A stretch of 64,000 nt of DNA from Manis javanica (GCF_040802235.1 NC_133156.1:138057173-138121172), one strand, 5' to 3'; shown: positions 1 through 11,026, counted from the first letter of the stretch. Notes: generated by a model from the sequence alone, not told the origin. Program-made: numbers and translations.

Positions 1-716
1 CCTGGCTGGCCACCTTCTTCAGATTCCTTTTCCATGTCGGTGACCTAAGCATCGTGAGGGAAATTAGAACTCTTATCTTACTATATGCCCTCAACCAGTC
101 TTTAATGAAGTATAACGTCAACGGATAGCTAATGAATGAACAATACAGACAGCATCAGGACCATAAAGAAAAAAAGAAGAAGAGGCTGCAGACTAGGCTG
201 GTGGTTTACAACCTTGGGAGTTTCCCAGGTGAAATCTGACACCCGCCGCCTTAGGGAGGGCAGGGGAGACCAGGAAAGAGGCAGGCCACTGCAGATTGGT
301 AGGTGGCACTTTTCTGAAGCAAGGGAACGGACTTATGAGGCTTTTCTTGGGTGGCTGCCGGATGAGATGTCCATACCTGCCTCCCAGAATCCTAAGTTTA
401 TAGAGGTCTTAATATGGCTCAGTCAACATGCACCATCCAGATGGTCTCAGTAACACCTTGGCCAAGGCTGTGTCCTTCATGATGGTTCCCTGTGGGAACA
501 GTGCGCAGAGCATACATTCAGGGAGAAGGTGAGGAGCCTCTGATCCCTGGGAGCCAGCTTGTGGGCCAACTTGGGACCAGACAGTGGCTAGTCTGCTGAT
601 TTGGGTGTGACTGCTAGCCCGGAGGGAAGGGCTCGGAAGTATAATGTCCTAGACACATCATTGCTGTGTGTGTGTTGATGTGTGTGCCTATGGATAGATA
701 GTACCTTTTCAGTATA
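1..716. other. Upstream intergenic sequence, nothing recognised
   Basis: No exon, RNA gene or transposon that I can name. The 105-codon open frame at 136-453 has no recognisable domain and is judged fortuitous. Confidence 0.5.
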
Positions 717-718
717 TA

Positions 719-1045
719 CAATTCACCCTTACGCAACATGGGTTTGAACTGCATGGGTCCACTTATTTGTGGATCTTTTTCAATAAATATGTTGGAAAAT
801 TTTGGAGATTGTAGCAATGTGAAGAAGCATTTTCTTTTCTCCAGCTGACATTATTCTAAGAATACAGTGTGTAATAGGTATGACATACAATGTATGTGTT
901 AATCAAGTGTTTATATTATCGGTGAGGTTTCCAAACAATAGTAGGCTGTTAGTAGATAAGTTTTTGGTGAATCAAAAGTTATATGTGGATTTTTCCCACA
1001 CAAGGGGTCAGTGACCCTAGCCCCATGTTGTTCAAGGGTCAACTG
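719..1045. mobile_element. Tigger-type (pogo) non-autonomous DNA element, MITE
   Basis: The left end reads CAATTCACCCTT and the right end AAGGGTCAACTG, which are imperfect terminal inverted repeats of the CAGTTGACCCTTGAAC type known for Tigger2-like elements. A TA dinucleotide precedes the left end (717-718), as expected for a TA-target Tc1/mariner-pogo insertion; the right-hand TA has decayed to TG. There is no transposase coding. A second copy of the family lies at 49036-49712. The subfamily name is from memory. Confidence 0.8.
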
Positions 1046-3061
1046 TGCTCATGTTGTTGTCTGACCTCAGTTCTTTTTAACCTTTCTGAAGCCTTGGAGA
1101 AGCTCTTTCGTGTATTATTAGGGAGGGATGCCTAAATTTGGGATTCCAACTGGCTACCATCTTAGTGCAAGGCTAATCATTTCTGGTAAGAACCTCCCTG
1201 ACAGAATGCTTGTCAAAAATAGAATATTATAGTCTGGATTCCAATGTCTATGAGCACAACAGTCAGTCAACCCCAAACAAAAACAGCCAATTCTTTCTGT
1301 GAGCTAGGCCTTGCAAACAAGGTAGAATTTTCCTTTCCATTTCCTCTGTGTTGCTGTTGTGGTGTGATGTTCCTATTAATCTGTGCTCAGGGTGTACTAT
1401 CTAGGTTCTCTTGGCTCAGTGACAAAATTAGGGAAAGTCAGGACTAAGGAGCAGCGGATATGGTGAGAATAGGAGGGTAGAATTGCCTTAATAAAATTAT
1501 TAGCAAAAAAATATGTGCAGGACTAATAGGCAATACAACATGTATGCATGGTTTGTTTCATGTCATGCACCCACTGTGGGATTCTAACAGAAACAGTTTA
1601 GGGGAAAAGAAGTAACCCTGGGGCATTTCCCTCTCATTCTAAGGCTTAACCTGAAGTGGAGTGAGGATTAATTATTCATTACTTTCTCTCCTATTGCAAG
1701 CTTCCTGCTATTTTCAGAAGAGAAAGGTAAGTGGCCTCTTTCAAGAGTTCTTATGTGTATTTGGCTTTCTTTGCTGGAGCTGTGTTATTTTCTGTCTCTT
1801 AGATTCAGTAGCTACATGTGTTTTCTTTCACTTTTTTCCTCTGACACATTCCCAGTTTCCTTGTTTTCCTAGGATACTGTCAAATCATCTAGCTTGTTAA
1901 GAGTTCATCCCCCTTCTCTCCATACAGAGAAATGCAAATTATAGAAGAGAATCCCAAACAAAAAGGTTACCACAGGAGTTTTAAACATGAGATGTTCTTG
2001 AAACTAGAGGCAAGGTTTATTTTAACCATCATTAGCATTATTTTTACATAGTCTTAGCACTGAATACATTACTCAAATATCACGAAGTTAATTAGATAAA
2101 GAAAAAAAAACACCCAGCAGCACCCATTTATTTATGTGTGTATGCCATTGTCTCTTCCTGTGACATTACTCGTCAGTAATTATTAGAGGTCAGAGGTGAA
2201 AGTGACAGATGAGAGCAACTAACTCAGCTTTTTATCCAGAACAGTTTCATGTAGCAATTTTTTCCCCCTGAGGAGAGAAAGAAAAGATTTCATATAGCTG
2301 TGGGTAGGGAGAGTTATTAAATAGAGATAATAAGTATTGCAAACAACTGGAAGTTAGCTTTTATGTGTCTCGGGTGTCAACAGCTTTTACTACTTCAACA
2401 GATCTTGACAACAATAATTAGAATTCATGGGGAGAAAACAGAACGTGAGGAATCTTGCAAACATGTTTTCTGGAAGCATATCCACACTGGTTTGGTTCTT
2501 CATGGCCTCTGCCCTGCATTCTCCCCTCCACCTGTGGAGTCTAGTGACCCAGTCTTTGAATATTGCACCCCCTGGGCTGTATCCAGTGCCAGACAAAGGA
2601 CAGATGACACAATAGAGTATCATTTATCTTTCAAAATTTCCTGTCCTGGGGCAAAGAGGAAGGCGCGCACTGGGAGAGGATAACCTTTCTTTCATGGGAA
2701 AAATACCTGAGTTGTTTCCACATTGCTTTGTTATAGCTTCCGATTGGCAGACAGGTTCTCCTCAGAGGCAAGCAGAAAGGCCAGAAACCCTGCCCTGCCT
2801 TCAGGTTAAAAAACAAGTTTCCAACCACTGATGGATCACTCAAGGCCTTGGTGATCTGCTGCAAATGTACGTCAGGACCTGTGCGCCTCTGTCTGCAACT
2901 TTGCACCTTTTCTTACACTGATTTTCCAACAGACATTATTGCCTCTTCCCCAAGCCCCCACTTTCTTTCCCTCCTCCCTACAATTCAAAGCAGATGCCAT
3001 CCATTGCAAAAAGCCTCCTGAAACCTGAGTTCTCCACTCCTTCCCTAAGTAAAAACTTGTT
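1046..3061. other. Intergenic sequence, nothing recognised
   Basis: About 2 kb of AT-rich DNA without a supported gene or repeat. Open frames around 2363-2906 overlap on both strands and show no family signature. Confidence 0.45.
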
Positions 3062-3990
3062 CTGCATTATTTATTTTTAAATTGAGGTACATACAATAAA
3101 ATGCACACATCTTAGTGTACCGCTCAATGACTTCTGAAGCATATACACTCATGTAACCATCATCCAGATCCAGATATCAAACATACTCACTAATTTTTCC
3201 CCTTCATCTATTCACCCATCCCTCCTCCCACCTCCCCTATGATAAGCACCAGCCTGGTCTGTGTTTCCAGGCTGTTTCTGTTTTGTTTTTCAGATTCCAT
3301 ATACAAGTGGAATAATTTATACAGTATTTGTCTTTCTTTGACTTAATTCACTTAGCATAACACCCTGTAGGTCCATCCATGTTGCAGACAACAGGATCTC
3401 ATTCCTATTTATGGCCTGGCAACATTCCACTGTGCATATGTACCACACCTTTTTTTTTACCTAATCATCTAATGATAGACAGTAGATTGTTTCCATAACT
3501 TGGCTATTGTAAATAATGCTGCAATAAATGTAGGAGTGCATGTATCTTTTTGAGTTAATGATTTTGTTTTCTTTAAGTGAATACCCAAAAGTGGAACTAC
3601 TGGGTCAAAGGCATTTCTGTTTTTAGTTTTTGAGTAACCTCCATACTGCTTTCCACAGAGACTACACTGATTTACATTCCCCCGACAGTGTAGGAGGGCT
3701 CCCTTTTCTCCACATCCTTGCCAACACTTGGCTATTTCTTGTCTTGTTGATAGTAGCCAGTCTGACTGGAATGAGGTGACATCTCTTGGTGGTTTTGATT
3801 TACATTTCCCTGATGATTACTAATATTGAGCACCTTTTCAAATACCTGTTGGCCATCTTATGTCTTCTTTGGAAAATGTCTACTCAGATCGTCTATCATT
3901 TCTTAATTGGGTTATCTATTTTTTCAGTGTTGAGTCATGCAAGTTCTTTATATATTTCTCCTCTCTCATTCTGGATGCACAATTAAGTAA
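3062..3990 (-). mobile_element. Ancient L1 (L1M type) 3' region
   Basis: Read on the + strand this is the reverse complement of an old mammalian L1 3' end: the ATTGAGGTACATACAATAAA start, the GTCCATCCATGTTGCAGACA segment, the TGCAATAAATG segment and the CCATACTGCTTTCCACAGAG segment occur in the order typical of L1M 3' regions. It is diverged and 5'-truncated, with no intact frame. Confidence 0.8.
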
Positions 3991-4144
3991 GTACTCTTAG
4001 CACTGAGTGATTATTTATATCACAGTAGCTCCCACAACTGTAATTGGCCCCTCCTTGGACTCTTGAATTTCCTGGGGGTGGAAATCACATCCACTGAACT
4101 TAGCAATGAGTTGGGCACATAGGTGCTTAATAAACCTTTGAGGG

Positions 4145-4275
4145 AACTCTAGAAATATAGCCTCTTGAGGTATAATGTACATATAGTGAAGTGCACATAT
4201 TGGCAAGGTACACATCTATGAACTTTTACATATGTATATACAGAGGTATAAACATACAATGACCACCAGACAAGC
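4145..4275 (-). mobile_element. Short ancient L1 3' fragment
   Basis: CTTGAGGTATAATGTACATA followed by a GTGCACATATT-like stretch and ACATATGTATATACAGAGGT is the same reversed L1 3' end as at 3062, but only about 130 bp survives. Confidence 0.55.
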
Positions 4276-4929
4276 ATTACTGAACCCTCCCCAGTCTCCC
4301 TTGAAACAAGTCTTTAATTGCTCTGGGAATGAGCCCCATCCATCCTGTGAAAGTAGGCTGGTGGCCAGTAGTGAACTCCAAGGGGGTATAAGATACCCTG
4401 ACTCACTGCAGGTACACCGCTCAGGATGGGGGAAGGGATATTTTATTCTAGAGAAAAGTAGAAACAGGGGGATTAAAGAATTGGACATTAAAAAAATGCA
4501 AATAGTGAGTGCAAACACCTTCCCTCCACCCACACTCACCCGGAAGCACGAGGGCTGGTGAAGCCCGGTATGGGAGGGCTCAGGGTTCCCTGACACCCCC
4601 TCACAGCCACCTTACCCCTGCCCTGTGTCACCCCTGTGACACGGGGACCAGAGTGACTCTGGAGTAACCGCATTCAGGCTTGCCAACTCATTTGACACAT
4701 GCAAAGCGTCTAGTTTCCGCAGGGTTCTCGCTCCTCAGCACCCTGCCCACCTGTGCCTCCCACAGACCGCCGAGCATTTCTGAGTCGGGGAGGAAGCGCC
4801 TTCCCCCGTCGTTGCGGCCTGACGCTCCTTGAAAGACCCAAAATATTTACTTGTTCCTTTCTCCAACCTGCATTTACACCCTCACATTATTCGCAAAGTA
4901 CTAGAGACCTCCGCTGTGTCCCTGCCAGC
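4276..4929. other. Proximal upstream DNA leading into the CpG island
   Basis: GC content rises across this stretch. It contains a near-perfect inverted repeat (GTGTCAC, 4-bp spacer, GTGACAC at 4625-4642). No exon is supported. Confidence 0.4.
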
Positions 4930-5263
4930 ACTGGACAAGAGGGCGCTGGGGGCTCAAGTCCGCAGCCAGGGGAAGGGGCGTCCCCCAGCGCCCCCCGAGG
5001 CTGCAGGGTGGGCGAGGGTGGCCCTGGCTTGGCAAAGCTAAGGCGTCGAGCGGATCTGACCCGACGCCCCTACTCTCCTAGATGAGCAGCCGGGCGGCGG
5101 GCCTCCACTTCGCCCGGCCCTGCGGCTGGACAGGAAAAGGGGGTCACGCGCGCCCGGTCCCCGCGAGGCCACCCGGGGCCGCGCTCCCGGCCGCCGCCGC
5201 CGCGCCCGCCCCGCGCACTTGGCCGCACCCACTTCCCGCGGGAGGCGCCCGCCGCGGCTGGCG

Positions 5264-5271
5264 TGACGTCA
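5264..5271. promoter_or_regulatory. Palindromic cAMP response element (TGACGTCA)
   Basis: A full consensus CRE (CREB/ATF family site) sits about 120 bp before the RETREG1 start codon, in the core of the CpG island. Full-palindrome CREs in CpG-island promoters near the start site are the class most often occupied by CREB/ATF1. Function here is inferred. Confidence 0.6.
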
Positions 5272-5385
5272 CAAGGCCCCCGGCCGCCGGCGCCCTGCGG
5301 TGCGCGCCCCGCTCGGGACCCGCCGCCCTCCCGGCGCCGCCACCCGGGCGCGCCCGCTCGCGTGCCCGGCCCTGCCTGGAAGCCG

Positions 5386-5397
5386 CGGAAGATGGCG
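5386..5397 (+). promoter_or_regulatory. ETS-like GGAA and YY1-like AAGATGGCG overlapping the start codon; strong Kozak context
   Basis: CGGAAG (ETS core) runs directly into AAGATGGCG (YY1-type). The ATG is the RETREG1 initiator, with A at -3 and G at +4. YY1 sites at start codons are common in CpG-island genes. The same bases support the choice of this ATG as the start. Confidence 0.5.
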
Positions 5398-5690
5398 AGC
5401 CCGGCGCCCCCGGAGCCCGCGGAGGAGGGATGCCCGGCTCCGGCGGCCGAGGAGCAGGCGCCGCCGCGGGCTCCCCGCGAAGGGCAGCAGGAGGAAGCGC
5501 AGGGCGGAGGGGCGGTGGCGGCCGGCGCGGGGCGTCAGGTGGCGGAGGCCGCGGGCGGGGTGGCCGCCCCCGGGACCTGGCTGCTGCGGGAGCCCGCGCT
5601 GTGGCTGGGCGGCCGCGCCGGCGAGCTCCTGAGCTGGAAGAGGCCGCTGCGCAGCCTGCTCGGCTTCGTCGGGGCCAACCTGCTGTTCTG
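5392..5690 (+). CDS. RETREG1: RETREG1 (FAM134B) coding exon 1: N-terminal tail and start of reticulon homology domain
   Basis: RETREG1 is an ER-membrane receptor that bends ER sheets through its reticulon-homology domain and binds LC3/GABARAP to deliver ER to autophagosomes. This exon encodes residues 1-99 and the first two bases of Trp100. Residues 1-60 are a disordered Ala/Pro/Glu-rich cytosolic tail beginning MASPAPPE. The conserved block [15 protein letters not shown] (79-93) leads into the first membrane hairpin (about 88 onward). The exon ends in CTGTTCTG followed by the donor gtaagc. The start has a strong Kozak context. From memory the human exon encodes about 107 residues up to the same Trp, so the tail here is about 7 shorter, the loss being in the Pro/Gln-rich stretch. 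The LC3-interacting region and the rest of the membrane domain lie on exons outside the window. Identification is by recognition of the family sequence. Confidence 0.95.
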
Positions 5691-6844
5691 GTAAGCGCGC
5701 GGCGTGGGTGGGGACGCCCAGGAGGGCAGGTGACCTTGGGGCGCCCGGGACCCGCGGAGGGCGAGCTCGGGGCCCGCTGTGGGGTGCACGCCGGGCACTG
5801 CGGAGGAAGAAGTGTCCCCCCTGGGCCACTTTGTCAGCCACCTTTCTCGAACAGGTAGATAGATACACACTCTTAACTTTCCTCCAGACGTACTTGCCTG
5901 GAAACAGTGGTCGGCCTGCGTGTGTGTATCTAGCCGTCCGGGTAAGGGGGTCGGTTGACTTACATGCACCTGGACCTACAGATGTGTCCATTGTGCTTGG
6001 AACCTTGGGCCTTTGCTTCTAAACTCGCAGGTCTTGACCTGCTCGCCCAAGCCATGCTGGAGCAAATGTGCTTGAACTTGGATTTGTTCTTGCACCCCCA
6101 GCGGGCATATCTGGACCAGCTTAGGTACACGCTCAAGACTGGGCCACCTTCATCAGCCGCCTAAAATGGGCACCGAGTGATTTGTTTTTCTGTCCCCTGG
6201 AGGGTTGGGTTTACTGTCTTTACTCCCTGATGAGAAAACAGGAGGCAAACAGGTGTATTATGTACATCACCCCGCCCCTCCCCGGGTGTGCACAACAAAC
6301 ATACTCTTAAGTGAAGTGCAGAAGGAATACACAGGAGTGTTCTCTGAAAAACAATGATCAACAGGTTTGTCTCTCCTTAAAGTGTCCTTCACCTGTAAGG
6401 ACAGGGAAGTGTCTGGCTCCTTCACTGAAGGACGAGCCCTGTCATCTGTTACCAGTCTAATGGGGAGTGGAGAAAAGCCTTTTATGTTTGCAACTGTGTT
6501 CTCTTAACAAGCATAACCCGAACAGTGCAAAACAAGCCAGCTGCTAGACATACCTTGTTACAGAGAGATTTCTTAACCTGAAAGTTAGGAAAGAAAGAAA
6601 GGCACAGAACATGCACAGCTTGCCATTTTCTAGATTAACTCAAGTAACTTGAACATTTTTTGCAGATCTGTGGTAGTTCTGGTTTTCTCTTAAAACAAGC
6701 TGTATCTTATCAGGGCCCGTGAATGTGCATTAGCTTTACATCAGGTCTCTTAGCCATCTGCTTCTAGAATTTATTCCAAATTTCTCTTTCCTCTCATGAA
6801 GTTATGTGAGCACCAGAATAAGGAGAATATATTGTATTATGCTA

Positions 6845-7070
6845 GATTGGGTAACAGTCCAAGAGTTTTAGGGTCGTGTTTCATTCATTTTACCAATGAG
6901 GGACATGTTTTTTAAATTCTTAATTTAAAATTTTATTTCTTAAAAAAAATTGGTAATAGCCTCCCAGTTCAGAAGTTTAAAGGTACAAAAGGATAAACAT
7001 TTTGAAAATCTCTTTCCCACGCCTAACTTTGGCTACCCAGTTTCCTCCCCTAAGCAACTAGTGTTACTAG
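6845..7070. repeat. Segment duplicated at 9393-9770 (copy 1)
   Basis: The stretch from the GTAACAGTCCAAGAG motif through TTTACCAATGAGGGACATG, the CAGTTCAGAAGTTTAAAGG stretch and CCCAGTTTCCTCCC recurs in the same order 2.5 kb downstream. The two copies are clearly diverged. The second half is old L1 sequence; the first half I cannot assign. Confidence 0.7.
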
Positions 7071-7720
7071 TTTCCTGGGTACCTTTCCACATACTGTGTA
7101 TCTCAGCAAAAACAGTATTCTACACAAATTGTGAAATACTATTTGAGCTATGCCTCTTCTTAGTGTAACTTGGCAATCACTTCCTTGTCTTTTTCAGCTG
7201 CATCGAATTCCATGGCAAGGATGTCACAAATTATTTAACCTGTCTCCCACTGATGGACTACAGTTGTTTCCAAACTCACTATTTCAGTGTTATAGCTAAT
7301 GGCCCTGTACCATTATTTTGCATATATGAAAGTATTTTTGTGGATTAATTCCCATAAGTGGAAATGTTGGGTCAGAGGGGATGAGCACATATCATTTTGT
7401 ATATCACTATATTATTGCACTTCCGGGGAGTTCTACCAGTTTATTCTGTAACTAGCAATGTGTGTGGCTGCCTGCTGCTCTGTACCCTATTCACAGTGTT
7501 TTATCAGACTTTGATCTTGCAAATCTGGGATTGAGCATTTTATGTTCAAGAACCATTGTGATTATCATTTATTTACATTATCTGTTTATAAATACTTTTG
7601 TCCATATTTTCAGTTGAACCATTGGGTTTTTTTTTCCTATTGGTTTGTAGGAGGTCCTTGTATATTAAGACCTTTAACTTAATTTCTGTAATATGAGTTA
7701 CAAACATTTTTTCTATGATA
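6955..7720 (-). mobile_element. Ancient L1 (L1M) 3' region
   Basis: Motifs of the reversed old L1 3' part appear in order: CAGTTCAGAAGTTTAAAGG, CCCAGTTTCCTCCC, GATGGACTACAGTTGTTTCC, AATTCCCATAAGTGGAAATG and TGTAGGAGGTCCTTGTATAT. It is heavily diverged and non-coding. Confidence 0.7.
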
Positions 7721-8503
7721 TGTTCTTAATATCTACTGAAAAGAATGATTTTTTTGCATAAGATATTTGAAAGGCATATTTGGTATTACTCAGGAGTGAT
7801 ATGTTCCATCCATTTTTTTTCTTCTATGAATTTGATAGAGAGGTAAACAATAGCCAGGTATTCAGTCCAGCTATAGCTTTCTGCTAATCTGTTTTATTTC
7901 TTCTCCAATTTGGAGTACCTATATTCCATGCATGTATTTTCTTTGGTAGAAAGATAATCCTGCTTTTTAAATTCTGAAATACTTGTTAATTAGAATTTAT
8001 GACCCATGTATTAATTTTATTAAAATTTTTGGAGCTTTTTCCTCCCTTTGTTGCTACTGGGGTTAAAATGCTTTTCAAAGATATTTCCTTAAATAGTGTA
8101 CTTCTTATCAAGTGATCTTAAATTATGTGACACCTTAACATCTATGTCCCGGGAACTCTAAAACTCTGTATTTTTTATGGGAAAGACAAAAAGATCAATT
8201 TTAGAAATATTGGAGAACAAAAATCTCCTAAGCCGTAGTGATGACATTTTCACTTTAATTGGTACAATTTAATTTCTGTGGAAATAAACTTTAAAATTTT
8301 TTTAATGATTTGGTACCTGGTACCAGCAATAGCTTTCAGAATTTTGAGTTGGAGTTCAAAACTCTAACATTTATTACCTTCCCATTATCTCCAAGATATT
8401 AGTGCTGTGCACTGAAAAGACAAAACTTGAGGATGGCCAAATGGATGCATATAACTCAAGGCTGCATGAAGCAACTGCGCAGAAGAGTCAAAAAAAGGAT
8501 AAT

Positions 8504-8511
8504 TCACGTGA
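8504..8511. promoter_or_regulatory. Palindromic E-box TCACGTGA (CLEAR/M-box core) in intron 1
   Basis: This matches the 8-bp core bound by MiT/TFE factors (TFEB, TFE3, MITF). It lies 3.1 kb inside the gene, in sequence not assigned to a repeat. RETREG1 is reported to be induced by TFEB/TFE3, so the site is suggestive, but 8-mers of this kind also occur by chance. Confidence 0.3.
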
Positions 8512-8859
8512 TGCCTTTTTTCGAAGCGGGGTGGTGGCGTTGTGGATGGAAGTGATTGTGGGGTCTTCTTGAGTGATCACACTTGTTTGAACCAGAACTT
8601 GATGGACAGGAATGATTTGGGTAGATCTGGTACCTGGTCAACAGCATCCTAGTGCTAAGGAATTATACTTTGTATTTCAACCAACAATGTACTAAATTGT
8701 TGCATGGCACTAGGTTGGTAGAGAAAAATAGGGGAGATGAGACTGACTAGGTGCTTTGGACACACATTTGGGGCCACTGGTTGCCTTGAATGTCATACTG
8801 TGTGTTTGGACTTGTTTTTTCCCCAGGCAATGAGAACAAAGGAATGCCTTGTAAAGGTG

Positions 8860-9285
8860 TCTTGAGTATTTAATGGATAAGTAAATTGTGGTACCATAAA
8901 TTATTATATCACAATGAAAATAAACTACAGCTATAGGCAACAACATGGATGAATTTTGCAAATGTAACTTTGGACAAAAAAAGCACTATCAATATGTGCA
9001 CAATGATGCAGTTTTTTAAAAAGTTGTAAAATGTGTAAAAGTAAACAGTATAGATTAGGGATGTACACATAGGAGATAAGAAAGACATTCTTATTCCTAA
9101 AATCAAGAGAATGGCTATCCTTGGGAGTCATGAGAAGGCATGACCACCATGGAAGGTTCTAGGGTACAGGCGATGTTCTAGTTTTCTACTTGGGTGGTGA
9201 TTGCATGGGACTTAAGTTATAATTATTTTAAAATTGTGTATTCTTATCTATGACACATTTTATGAAAAATATTAAAATACTAAGT
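8860..9285 (+). mobile_element. Ancient L1 3' end
   Basis: Forward-oriented L1M 3' terminal region: CAACAACATGGATGAATTTTG, a GGGTGGTGATTGCATGGG segment, then an AT-rich end with TTATGAAAAATATTAAAAT. Truncated and non-coding. Confidence 0.65.
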
Positions 9286-9392
9286 AAGGCTAAAAAAGCA
9301 ATGGTATTCATTCAGAGCTCAGAGAAGTTTGAAAAAATACAGACCTCATAGAGTGCCTGTCTCAAGAATCAGGGTTTCCAAAACCTGAAATA

Positions 9393-9684
9393 GATTAGGC
9401 AACAGTCCAATAGTCTTAGGCTGTGTCTCCTTCATTTTACCAATGAGGGATGTGTTTTTAGAATTCTTTTTCTTAATTTTAAATTGTATTTATTAAAAAA
9501 AGTAGCTAATACCACCTCACAGTTCAAAAGTTTAAATGGATTAGGCAACAGTCCAATAGTCTTAGGCTGTGTCTCCTTCATTTTACCAATGAGGGATGTG
9601 TTTTTAGAATTCTTTTTCTTAATTTTAAATTGTATTTATTTAAAAAAGTAGCTAATACCGCCTCACAGTTCAAAAGTTTAAAAG
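9393..9684. repeat. Tandem duplication, 146-bp unit x 2
   Basis: The unit beginning GATTAGGCAACAGTCC occurs at 9393 and again at 9539, with only about two visible differences (a T/A shift in an AT run and one A/G). The near identity implies a much younger event than the copy at 6845. Unit 2 continues into the shared downstream segment to about 9770. Confidence 0.85.
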
Positions 9685-9839
9685 GACAAAAGGGTAAACA
9701 GTTTGAAAATGTCTTTCCCACGCCTGTCTCTGGCTACCCAGTTTCCTCCCAGAGGCAATCAAAGACACTAGTTGTAAGTGCAACATGAAACAGACTGAGC
9801 CCAGTGAAACAGAAAATGACCATTTGCTTTGTTTTTAAA

Positions 9840-10265
9840 GAATTAACTTTTTTGCAGTATACTGTCAATAGAATGCAGGCACTCTAATTCAAATGTACAT
9901 CCATGTAACCACAGCAACAGTGGAGATCTAGAACATTCCATTACTCCAAAAGGTATTTGTCCGCTTAGAAGTCAGTACCCACTCCCAAGGATTGATCTGC
10001 TTTCTATCACTGTAAATTTTTCTTCCCTAAAGTTTCATATAAGTGATATCACATAATATATCTGTGTGGCTTTGTTACCTCATCATGAAGTTCTGACATT
10101 CATCCTTGTTGTGTATATCAGTTATCCTTTTTATTGACTAGTATGCCACCTCAGGGATATACCATAATTTGTTATCCGTTTGCTAGTTGATGCTCATTTA
10201 GGTTATTTTCAGGGTTGGCTGTTATGAATAAAGCTATTGAAAAATTTGGCCACAAATCCTTATGT
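9840..10265 (-). mobile_element. Ancient L1 fragment
   Basis: ACATCCATGTAACCACAGC, TCTAGAACATTCCATTACTC, TGACATTCATCCTTGTTGTG and GTTGGCTGTTATGAATAAAG follow the order of a reversed old L1 3' region. It is diverged. Confidence 0.6.
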
Positions 10266-10879
10266 GAAATGTCTGTTTTTGGAGAGAGGAGTGGCAAGCT
10301 CTGACCTGTGCTTTATATGGCCATGTGGCAGTTGCCTTGAATCAGCAAGGGATGGAGCAAAATGCCCCTTTTCTTAGTCTCTTTGCTGGTCATAAAACTG
10401 AAACTGAATGCCTTAAGAAGATGCCACCCTCTTGGGACATACTGTCTTTGCAGCCTAGAAAGCCACTCTGATGTGATTTAGTTTTGAACTCACACTTGGA
10501 AATTATAACATATACAAAAGTCTACACATAGGGCTTATTCCTCAGAGCCTCTGGCATTGCATGATGTTACCCTCTGTATAAAAAAAACTGCAAGAAGGTG
10601 ATTTGCCTGAGGTGACTGCACAAGGGTGTTCCTGTCAGGGGACCGTGGGTATTGTGACTTTTACAGTGTCTCAGGCTGGGCATCAAGCAGTCTGGAATGC
10701 CTACAACCCATGGGAATCCTTGAAGCACCATTCTCCAAAGTTGGTTTGGAAGATAACAGGGTCCAACCCCCACTTGGTGTCAAGAACCCCCTTTATACCA
10801 TCACTGATGGTTTTCTTCAGCTTGCGTTAGCACAATGCCCCTTAACAAGTGGTTTGATAAAAGACAGGCATGATCACGG

Positions 10880-11026
10880 GCATCTTCTGGGCATGTATTA
10901 GAGATGCAGATTATGGGCTCCACCTCACACCTACTGAACTGGAATCCCTGCAGGGGGGACCAGAGCACCTGAATTTTCTCCAGCTCCCCAGGTTACTTGA
11001 TACACACTCAAGTTTGAGAACCACTA
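10880..11026. mobile_element. MER5-like hAT-Charlie element
   Basis: AGATGCAGATTATGGGCTCC, then CTCCCCAGGTTACTTGATAC, and the right end GTTTGAGAACCACTA. The GAGAACCACT terminus is characteristic of MER5-type hAT MITEs. The left terminal repeat is not clear. Confidence 0.6.

Larger units (their letters stand above)
4930..5810 (+). promoter_or_regulatory. RETREG1: CpG-island promoter of RETREG1
   Basis: This is the only dense CpG island in the window. It is strongly GC-rich, CpG is not depleted, and it surrounds coding exon 1. No TATA box is visible at a useful distance, which fits a dispersed CpG-island promoter. GC boxes of the GGGCGGGG type, a palindromic CRE (5264-5271) and a GGAA/ATGGCG cluster at the start codon lie inside it. 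The transcription start cannot be placed from sequence alone; it should lie between about 5200 and 5390. Confidence 0.8.

Noticed and set aside
1..5000. Search for the neighbouring gene (MYO10 is upstream in human)
   Set aside because: No exon of a myosin or any other known protein was seen in the 5 kb available.
5082..5991. Long open frames across the CpG island on both strands (258 codons on +, 240 on -)
   Set aside because: GC-rich sequence has few stop codons. Compositions are Ala/Arg/Pro/Gly low complexity. They overlap RETREG1 exon 1 in other frames, and only the frame from 5392 matches a known protein.
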